Assembly (NCBI GenBank): GCA_029937545.1
Contig: JAPYPR010000003.1
Coordinates: 211,989 to 275,988 of the forward strand
Reading direction: 5' to 3'
DNA: 64,000 nucleotides
Source of the DNA: Erythrobacter sp.
GTDB taxonomy: Bacteria; Pseudomonadota; Alphaproteobacteria; Sphingomonadales; Sphingomonadaceae
The position numbers and the translations under genes were made by a program. Positions 57,781 to 64,000 of this stretch are shown one piece after another. Position 1 is the stretch's first letter. Every line of letters starts with the position of its first letter. The notes under the pieces were generated by a model, which saw only the letters and a list, made by a program, of their open reading frames with translations, was not told where the DNA came from and made no database searches.

Positions 57781-57783
57781 AAT

Positions 57784-59061
57784 TTATCTAGGCTCCAGTT
57801 TCGTCACGCCGCCCATGTAGCTGTGCAGCGCCTCTGGCACCTCCACCCTGCCGTCCTCGCTCTGGTAGTTCTCCATCACCGCCACCAGCGTGCGCCCGAC
57901 CGCCAGGCCGGAGCCGTTGAGGGTGTGGACGAACTGCGTCTTTTTCTCGCCTTCGGGGCGATAGCGGGCATTCATCCGCCGCGCCTGGAAATCGCCGGTG
58001 TTGGAGCAGGAAGAAATCTCGCGCCAAGCGCCCTGTCCGGGCAGCCACACTTCGAGGTCGTAGGTCTTGCGCGCGCCGAAGCCCATGTCGCCAGTGCACA
58101 GCAGCATGCGGCGATAGGGCAGATTCAACGCCTCGAGCACGCCCTCGGCGCATTTGGTCATGCGCTCGTGCTCGGCCTCGCTGTCCTCCGGGCGGCAGAT
58201 GCTGACCAACTCGACCTTCTCGAACTGGTGCTGGCGGATAAAGCCGCGGGTGTCGCGGCCAGCCGAACCGGCTTCGGAGCGGAAGCACAGCGTATGCGCG
58301 GTCAGGCGCATCGGTTCGGCAAGGTCGGGTAGAATCTCTCCGGCGACCGAATAGCTGAGCGGGACTTCGGAGGTGGGGACAAGCCAGCGGTCGTCGATCG
58401 TGCGGAAACTGTCCGCCGCAAATTTCGGCAGCTTGTCCGTGCCGTACATCGCGTCGTCGTTCACCAGCAGCGGCGGGTTGCATTCGGTGTATCCGTTCTC
58501 GCGCGTCTGGCGGTCGAGCATAAATTGCGCGAGGGCGCGGTGCAGGCGGGCGATGTCTCCGCGCAGGAAGGTGAAGCGCGCGCCGGAAAGCTTCGCGCCG
58601 GTCTCGAACTCCATGCCAAGCGCGGGGCCGAGATCGGCGTGCTCCTTCGGCTCGAAACGGAACTCGCGCTTCTCGCCCCACTGATGGACTTCGATGTTGT
58701 CGTCCTCGTCCGCGCCTTCCGGCACATCGTCGGCGGGAATGTTCGGCAGGGTCGCAAGCAGGCGGTCGAGCTCCTCGCCCGCAGCGCGCTCGGCCTCCTC
58801 CCATTCGGGCATCGAAGTCTTGATCTCGGCAACTTCCGCCTTCAGCGCCTCGGCCTTGTCCTTGTCGCCCTGGCCCATCGCCTGGCCAATCGCCTTGGAG
58901 GCTTCGTTGCGGCGGCTCTGCGCCTGCTGGACCTTGGTCGTGGCCTCGCGTTTCTTGGCATCGAGCGCTACGATCCGGTCGGCCACCGGCTCTGCCCCGC
59001 GCTTGTGCATCGCGGCGTCGAAACTCTCGGGATTGGCGCGGATGAAAGCGATATCGTGCAT
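57784..59061 (-). CDS. serS: Serine-tRNA ligase
   Basis: A 425-residue class II synthetase. N-terminal coiled-coil arm ([20 protein letters not shown]), motif 2 ([21 protein letters not shown]), motif 3 ([19 protein letters not shown]). All as expected. The stop abuts the repeat element. It is divergent from the sulfotransferase gene. Confidence 0.97.
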   Translation of the reverse strand: MHDIAFIRANPESFDAAMHKRGAEPVADRIVALDAKKREATTKVQQAQSRRNEASKAIGQAMGQGDKDKAEALKAEVAEIKTSMPEWEEAERAAGEELDRLLATLPNIPADDVPEGADEDDNIEVHQWGEKREFRFEPKEHADLGPALGMEFETGAKLSGARFTFLRGDIARLHRALAQFMLDRQTRENGYTECNPPLLVNDDAMYGTDKLPKFAADSFRTIDDRWLVPTSEVPLSYSVAGEILPDLAEPMRLTAHTLCFRSEAGSAGRDTRGFIRQHQFEKVELVSICRPEDSEAEHERMTKCAEGVLEALNLPYRRMLLCTGDMGFGARKTYDLEVWLPGQGAWREISSCSNTGDFQARRMNARYRPEGEKKTQFVHTLNGSGLAVGRTLVAVMENYQSEDGRVEVPEALHSYMGGVTKLEPR

Positions 59062-59212
59062 GGGGCGGGCCTATGCCTTGTCGCCGCGCGCTTGGCCAGA
59101 GGTATGGGGCCAGAGGGATAGGAGCCAGGGCCACCCCTTGAGCTTTCGTGGGCACGTCTTTAGGTCCCGCACGTTCATTGACGACCGGAACAGCTTGAAA
59201 GGCATAAGAGAC

Positions 59213-60514
59213 TTGCAAGGCCAGCCATTCGAGCCTCCGCGGCGCACACGCTTTATCGACATTGCCGACAAGGTCGTCCGCGCGGGGCGAAAGATCGGTG
59301 CCGTCGCGCCTGCGCGGCTGGAGAAGGATTTCCTGCTCGAACAAGCCGCCGAAAAGACCGGCCTCGACGATTTCGGCGATCCATGGTTCGAAAAGCCGTT
59401 CGAAGTTCTGCTCGACAGCGTGAAGCGTGAGGCACGGCTCAATGCGGCGGGCGATTTTTCCGCCATGCAGCAGTTCCAGTATGTGCTGGAAAGCCGCCTT
59501 TATGCGCAGCTGTGGTTCAGGCGGCATCCCGAAATCCTCGCCCGACCGATCCGCAATCCGGTGGTGATCGTCGGCCCGATGCGCTCGGGCACGACGCGGC
59601 TCCATCGCCTGCTCGCGAGCGACAAGCGCTTCGCGCATATGCGCAGTTTCGAGACGATCAGCCCGGTCCCGCGTCCCGGTTTCGAGGACGTGCTGGCGGG
59701 CGAAAAAGAGGATTTCCGTCCCACGCTCGCAGCGCGCATCATGAAGGTCGCGCGCCTTGCCAATCCGCGCACGCTCTCGATCCATCCGACGGGGCCCTAC
59801 GAGCCGGAAGAAGAGCTTGGCCTGCTGGTCGCGAGCATGTGGGGCATGAAGCACGATGCGCAGTGGCACGTGCCGAGCTATTCCGCCTGGTGCGCACAGG
59901 AAAGCGCCGTGCCTGCCTATCAACACATGGCGGACCTCTTGCGCTTGATCGGCTGGAGCCAGCAGGAAAGCAGCCTCAGGCCGTGGATCCTGAAGACCCC
60001 GCAGCACATGCTGGACCTGCCTGCGCTTCTGGAGGTCTTCCCGGACGCGCGGGTGATCTTCACCCACCGCGATCCCAAGCAGGTCGTCGGCAGCGCCGCC
60101 TCGCTCGCGTGGAACCAGACGATCATCTATTCCGACCATGTCGATCCCGATCGCTTGGGCCAGATGTGGCTCGACAAGACGGCCGAAATGATCGCGAGGA
60201 TGCGTGCCGCGCGCGACGTAATCCCATGCGAGCGGATGATCGACGTACATTACGACGACATGGAAACAGACTGGCGCGGCACGATGGAGCGGGTCTACCG
60301 CTTCCTCGAATTCGATATCGAGCCTGCGCTTGAACCCATGCAGGGCTTTCTCGACCGTTCGGCCAAGCTGAAGCGCCATCCTCACCGCTACAGCCTCGAG
60401 GAATTCGGCCTGAGCGAAGGCCAGGTGCGCGAGCGTTTTGCCGATTACGTCTCGACCTACGGTGTCGCGACGGATCGTGAAGCGGGAGAAGCGCGTCGCC
60501 GAATGTGGAAATAG
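59213..60514 (+). CDS. Sulfotransferase family protein
   Basis: A 433-residue protein with the PAPS 5'-phosphosulfate loop VGPMRSGTTRLHRLLASD and the 3'-phosphate helix in RVIFTHRDPKQVVGSAASL. An extra N-terminal helical region (PPRRTRFIDIADKVV) is usual in this bacterial branch. No ATG fits; a TTG at 59213 or 59195 is the likeliest start. The acceptor of the sulfate is unknown. It ends at a strong terminator. Confidence 0.82.
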   Translation: MQGQPFEPPRRTRFIDIADKVVRAGRKIGAVAPARLEKDFLLEQAAEKTGLDDFGDPWFEKPFEVLLDSVKREARLNAAGDFSAMQQFQYVLESRLYAQLWFRRHPEILARPIRNPVVIVGPMRSGTTRLHRLLASDKRFAHMRSFETISPVPRPGFEDVLAGEKEDFRPTLAARIMKVARLANPRTLSIHPTGPYEPEEELGLLVASMWGMKHDAQWHVPSYSAWCAQESAVPAYQHMADLLRLIGWSQQESSLRPWILKTPQHMLDLPALLEVFPDARVIFTHRDPKQVVGSAASLAWNQTIIYSDHVDPDRLGQMWLDKTAEMIARMRAARDVIPCERMIDVHYDDMETDWRGTMERVYRFLEFDIEPALEPMQGFLDRSAKLKRHPHRYSLEEFGLSEGQVRERFADYVSTYGVATDREAGEARRRMWK

Positions 60515-60542
60515 AAAGGGCCGGCGTCAGAGCCGGCCCTTT
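60515..60542. terminator. Bidirectional intrinsic terminator
   Basis: A perfect 11-bp stem AAAGGGCCGGC/GCCGGCCCTTT around a six-base loop, between the convergent sulfotransferase and TonB receptor genes. A and T runs on both flanks let it work in both directions. Confidence 0.8.
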
Positions 60543-60562
60543 CGCTCAACCTGCGGCGAAAT

Positions 60563-62884
60563 TCAGAACTTGAATTCGCCGGTCACGAAGACCCGGCGCG
60601 GATCGCCGTAGAAGCCGGTGAGATTGCCCTCCAGCCCCAGCACCGATCCGGTCACGAAGTCATAACCGGCGACGATGTATCGCTTGTCCAACAGGTTCTT
60701 GCCATGGACGCCAATCGACCAGCGATCGCTGTCGGCGGTGTAGACGATGCTCGCATCGACCAGCGCATAGGCATCCTGATCGAGCGGGCCGGGCAGTTCG
60801 AACTGGCTGGAATCGCCGCGCATCGACACCGTGCCGATGAAGTCGACGATGCCGCTGGCGACCGGCAGACCGAGGTCGAAGCTGGCGTTGGCGGTAAAAT
60901 CGGGTGTGTTCTGGAACACCCGCTGGTCCGCCACATCGTTGCCGAACGGGTCGATGAACGTGTTGTACTCGGCGTCGAGATAGCCGACCGCCCAGTTGAA
61001 GTTCAGGCGGCTACCGGCGCCGGCGAAGTCCCGCCCGACCAGCGCGCTGCCTTCGAATTCGATCCCGTTGACATCGGCGTCGCCCGCGTTGGAGGTCACA
61101 CCGACGAAGGTGTCGCTAACGCCATCGCCATCGGTATCGACGCCGACCGACCCCGGGATCTGGATATCGGTGTAGTCGCCCTTGAAGATGGCGAGTGCGA
61201 GAAACAGCCGGTCTTCGAACAGATTGGCCTTCCAGCCAAGTTCATAGCTATCGACCTTCTCCGGTGCGAAGCGGAGGAACTCGAACTGATCGTCGTAATC
61301 GACATCGCCGTCCTGGTCGATGTCCGGGGCCAGCGAGGTCTCGCCGCGCGGGTCGAAACTGCCGCCCTTGAAGCCCTTGGAATAGGTGAAGTAAACCGTG
61401 TGATTGTAGCTCGGCTTGTAAGCGATCGAGGCGCGCGGGGTAAATTCCTTGAACGTCTCGCTGCCGTTGAAGTCGCTCGTCACGGCGATTGGCACGGCAT
61501 CGGACGGCGGGAACAGGTCCGAATAGCCGCCGATGAAGGTCGTGCGCAGCACACGGCTGGTCCGCTTGTCCCAGGTGTAGCGTCCACCGAGCGACAGGCT
61601 CAGCTGGTCGGTGATGTCATAGGTGAAATCGCCGAAGATCGACCAGGTCTTCGTGCCGACATCGCCCAGTGTCTGCGCATTCAGGCCGGGCAGGCCAACC
61701 AGCGCGCCGGTGGTGAACAGCGCCACGTCGAACGCGGTAAAGGCGTTGGCGTCGAGATAATAGGCACCGAGCACCCCGTTCAGGCGGTCGCTCTCGTAGA
61801 GGAGCTGCAGTTCCTGGCTGAACTGGTCATTCTCGTAAATGGCCGGGACGTCGAGGTCGACAGCGGGCAGGCTGTCGAAATCGATCGGCGTGGTCGACTT
61901 GTCCTCACGATAGCCGGTGATCGATTTGAGAGTGATCGCGTCGCTGAGTTCGTAAGCGATGGTCAATCCGCCGCCGTAGGCTTCGACCTCCTGTTCGATC
62001 ACGTCGAGGCCGGCCCGCGTGTCGTAGACGCTGTCGAGGATCGGTGCGCCGCTGAATTGGCCGACAAGCAAGCGTGCGCCCTGACGCGCATCGGAATCGT
62101 CTTTCACATAGTCGCCGGACAGGCGGATGAAGAGCGGACCGTTGTCGAACTCGAGCGTGCCGCGGGCGGCCCAGACGTCCTTGTTGTAGTTCTCGACGCC
62201 GTCCCGGACGAGGTTGTCGCCGAAGCCCCCGCGCGAGAGGCGTGCGCCGCTCGCGCCGATTTTCAGCGTATCGCTGATCGGAGTGGAAGCCGATACGATC
62301 AGGTCGGCCTGATCGTAATTGCCCAGCGTTCCGCGAACCTTGACCTGCGTCTCGTCAGGTAGCCGGGCGGTCACATACTTGATCGCGCCGCCGATGGTGT
62401 TGCGGCCGTAGAGAGTGCCTTGCGGACCGCGTAGCACTTCGATCTGAGCCACATCGTACACATCCAGCACGGCGGCCTGCGGGCGGTTGATATAAACGTC
62501 GTCCACATAGAGGCCTACACCCGCCTCGAAGCCGGCGACCGGATCCTGCTGGCCGACGCCGCGCACGAAGGCGCTGAGCGTGGTGTTGGTGCCGCGGCTG
62601 ACCTCCAGCGTCACGTTGGGGACTTCCTGCGCAATCTGGGTGAGATCCTGTGTGCCGCGCTTTTCCAGTTCTTCGCCGGATAGGGCAGAGACTGCCAGCG
62701 GCACATCGGTAATGCGCTCCGCCCGGCGACGCGCGGTGACGACGATCACATTATCGATTGCCCCCTGATCGTCGTCGAGCGCAACTTCATCGTCTGTTTG
62801 CTGAGCGGCGACGGGCGTCGCCATCAATGTGGCCGTCGCCACTCCGGCAAGCAGGGCGCAGATCGAAAGCCGTGTGCCACGCAT
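60563..62884 (-). CDS. TonB-dependent receptor
   Basis: A 773-residue outer-membrane receptor of the broad IroN/sphingomonad type. Signal peptide (cut after VAA), TonB box region (NVIVVTARRRAERI), plug (VPLAVSALSGEELEKRGTQD, then AFVRGVGQQDP and VLRGPQGTLYGRNTIGGAI), then barrel ending in VFVTGEFKF. Two loops contain DxDxDG motifs (DIDQDGDVDYDD and VDTDGDGVSDT), resembling calcium-binding loops. It is divergent from a TetR gene, which may control it. The substrate is unknown, perhaps a sugar or aromatic compound. Confidence 0.93.
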   Translation of the reverse strand: MRGTRLSICALLAGVATATLMATPVAAQQTDDEVALDDDQGAIDNVIVVTARRRAERITDVPLAVSALSGEELEKRGTQDLTQIAQEVPNVTLEVSRGTNTTLSAFVRGVGQQDPVAGFEAGVGLYVDDVYINRPQAAVLDVYDVAQIEVLRGPQGTLYGRNTIGGAIKYVTARLPDETQVKVRGTLGNYDQADLIVSASTPISDTLKIGASGARLSRGGFGDNLVRDGVENYNKDVWAARGTLEFDNGPLFIRLSGDYVKDDSDARQGARLLVGQFSGAPILDSVYDTRAGLDVIEQEVEAYGGGLTIAYELSDAITLKSITGYREDKSTTPIDFDSLPAVDLDVPAIYENDQFSQELQLLYESDRLNGVLGAYYLDANAFTAFDVALFTTGALVGLPGLNAQTLGDVGTKTWSIFGDFTYDITDQLSLSLGGRYTWDKRTSRVLRTTFIGGYSDLFPPSDAVPIAVTSDFNGSETFKEFTPRASIAYKPSYNHTVYFTYSKGFKGGSFDPRGETSLAPDIDQDGDVDYDDQFEFLRFAPEKVDSYELGWKANLFEDRLFLALAIFKGDYTDIQIPGSVGVDTDGDGVSDTFVGVTSNAGDADVNGIEFEGSALVGRDFAGAGSRLNFNWAVGYLDAEYNTFIDPFGNDVADQRVFQNTPDFTANASFDLGLPVASGIVDFIGTVSMRGDSSQFELPGPLDQDAYALVDASIVYTADSDRWSIGVHGKNLLDKRYIVAGYDFVTGSVLGLEGNLTGFYGDPRRVFVTGEFKF

Positions 62885-63007
62885 CGTGTAATCCTCCCAC
62901 ATATGTCTTGTTGTTTTACATTTGATACTGAAACCTGAACCACCTTTCAAGTTCGATCTTGCGATTGATGCCGGTCACGCATAAAACGTCGGCGGAAGGG
63001 GCGGTAA

Positions 63008-63631
63008 ATGCAGCAACTTACGGATACGGCCGATCGCATCCCGCGCACCGAGCGCGGGCGCAGGACCTTGCGCAAGCTGCTCGATGCGGCAGCGGCGGAA
63101 TTTGCCGAGAGCGGCTTTCACGAAGCGTCGATCAGCGGAATCACCCGGCGCGCGGGCGTGGCCCTTGGGACGTTCTACACCTATTACGATAGCAAGGACG
63201 CCATCTTCCGTGCTCTCGTCAGCGACATGAGCGAGGCGGTCGGGACCGCAGCGCGAGACGCGATCGAACCGGGCATGGACCCGTTCGCCGTGGAACAGGC
63301 AGCTTTGCTGGCCTTTTTGGAGTTCGCGGCCGAGCACAAGGAAGTCTACCGCATCATCGATGAGGCCGAGTTCGTCGATCCGGATAGCTATCGCGCACAT
63401 TACGAGCGGATCGGAGATCGTATCGAGCAGCGGCTCGAGGCTGGTGCCGCAACGGAAGAACTGCGCGCAGATCTAGGCGAGCCGGAAGCCTGGGCCGTAA
63501 TGGGTATCAACGTGTTTCTCGGCCTGCGCTATGCGATTTGGGCGAAAGATGGCGATCCGGATGCGGCCACCGTAGCCGCGGCTGCAAACCGCCTGCTCCG
63601 CAATGGTATCGCAGGTCCGGACAGCGATTGA
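63008..63631 (+). CDS. TetR family transcriptional regulator
   Basis: A 207-residue regulator with the TetR helix-turn-helix ASISGITRRAGVALGTFYTY (about 34-53) after TLRKLLDAAAAEF. The C-terminal domain is helical with no recognised ligand pocket. It is divergent from the TonB receptor across 123 bases, so it probably represses that receptor and itself. The inducer is unknown. The following small gene lies 52 bases downstream. Confidence 0.9.
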   Translation: MQQLTDTADRIPRTERGRRTLRKLLDAAAAEFAESGFHEASISGITRRAGVALGTFYTYYDSKDAIFRALVSDMSEAVGTAARDAIEPGMDPFAVEQAALLAFLEFAAEHKEVYRIIDEAEFVDPDSYRAHYERIGDRIEQRLEAGAATEELRADLGEPEAWAVMGINVFLGLRYAIWAKDGDPDAATVAAAANRLLRNGIAGPDSD

Positions 63632-63683
63632 GCGCCGGAACGTGCGCGCCTTTCGCCCGTTGTTTGGGCAAAGGAGAATTCAT

Positions 63684-63944
63684 ATGATCGGCAAGGTAAT
63701 CGGAGCATTCGTAGGCGACAGGATCGCCAAGCAGACCAAGGGCGTCGGTGGCGCAACCGGTGCGGCACTGGGCGTGGTGGCAACCACGGTGCTTCGCCGT
63801 ATGAGCCTGCCGGCGATGCTTGCGCTGGGAGCTGGTGGCTATGTCGCCAAGAAGGTGCTGGACAAAAAGTCCGAAGAGGACCGTGCGGCAACGACTACGA
63901 CATCGAGCGAACCGGTGGCGACCACGACGACGAAGGCTGCATAA
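63684..63944 (+). CDS. Small membrane-associated protein with glycine-rich segments
   Basis: An 86-residue protein with AKQTKGVGGATGAALGVVA and MSLPAMLALGAGGYVAKKVL, and a Thr-rich tail. A ribosome site AAAGGAG precedes the ATG at 63684, so the longer frame is rejected. No family is recognised. It could be a small inner-membrane protein. Confidence 0.65.
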   Translation: MIGKVIGAFVGDRIAKQTKGVGGATGAALGVVATTVLRRMSLPAMLALGAGGYVAKKVLDKKSEEDRAATTTTSSEPVATTTTKAA

Positions 63945-63961
63945 GCTAGGGTCCGGACTCA

Positions 63962-64000
63962 TTAGATCCACCATGTGACGAAGGCTGCGATGGCGATGGT
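63962..64000 (-). CDS. C-terminal end of a probable IS5-family transposase, cut by the window
   Basis: Leftward, the last 12 codons read TIAIAAFVTWWI then TAA. An end with aliphatic residues, then W-W and a final residue, is typical of IS5-family transposases, and the next bases CTCATTAGATC/GTCCGGACTC could be the terminal repeat. Only 39 bases are visible, so the call is provisional. Confidence 0.4.
   Translation of the reverse strand, partial: TIAIAAFVTWWI

Noticed and set aside
57788..60385. A long open frame on the minus strand across serS and the sulfotransferase
   Set aside because: It lies over serS and opposite the sulfotransferase, both of which have full family motifs, and its own translation is Arg/Pro-rich without any domain. 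It is a high-GC shadow.

Overview
The window looks like a chromosomal stretch of a GC-rich alphaproteobacterium, most likely Sphingomonadales and probably Erythrobacteraceae. This is inferred from gene content, not from a database search. The signs are a compact Entner-Doudoroff operon (zwf-edd-glk-eda), two large TonB-dependent receptors, a DUF1465 (RcdA-type) protein beside DUF465 proteins, EI-Ntr (ptsP), RodZ/CpoB/TilS neighbours, and a palindromic repeat typical of sphingomonads upstream of surE. I found no rRNA, tRNA or CRISPR array.

Layout. 1-1537: decayed surface-polysaccharide genes (flippase-like, with two in-frame TAG codons) behind an intact PilZ gene. 1667-6098: a LacI-type regulator and a secreted beta-propeller/amidohydrolase. 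6156-16322: a chemosensory cluster read leftward, cheA-cheW-cheY-cheB-cheR, then a GGDEF/EAL protein and two chemoreceptors. 16369-27522: transporters (MATE, MFS, DMT), an orphan [2Fe-2S] subunit, an iron-type TonB receptor with Fur-like sites, ArsC, a 33-bp perfect inverted repeat, lipB, a lipoprotein and an old yellow enzyme. 27527-34282: a decay zone with an intact DUF2254 gene, a broken DUF2254 paralogue, a possible rhodopsin/Blh fusion remnant and another dead membrane-protein gene; it surrounds intact prolyl oligopeptidase and nadA genes. 34364-44560: DUF4230, an MBL hydrolase, glpK, DUF1465, two DUF465 genes, ptsP, rodZ, cpoB, tilS (apparently with an ATT start) and an L,D-transpeptidase. 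44637-49464: the Entner-Doudoroff operon. 49548-52928: a transglutaminase-like protein, then a structured element with an 11-codon Trp-rich ORF between it and a CHASE2-EAL phosphodiesterase. 53180-64000: rimO, a K+ channel, an M23 peptidase, surE, serS, a sulfotransferase, a second TonB receptor opposite a TetR regulator, and the edge of an insertion sequence.

How the genes fit together. The che operon couples receptor methylation (CheR/CheB) and CheA phosphorelay to cyclic-di-GMP through a translationally coupled GGDEF/EAL protein. A PilZ protein and a second EAL enzyme are also in the window. Glk, Zwf, Edd and Eda take glucose to pyruvate and glyceraldehyde-3-phosphate, but no pgl gene is present. 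The M23 peptidase, L,D-transpeptidase, RodZ and CpoB act on the cell envelope. The most unusual signals are the hairpin-sequestered Trp-rich micro-ORF (50419-50536), the tilS start codon, the large palindromic element, the possible loss of a light-harvesting rhodopsin/Blh locus, and the extra receiver-like tail on CheA.
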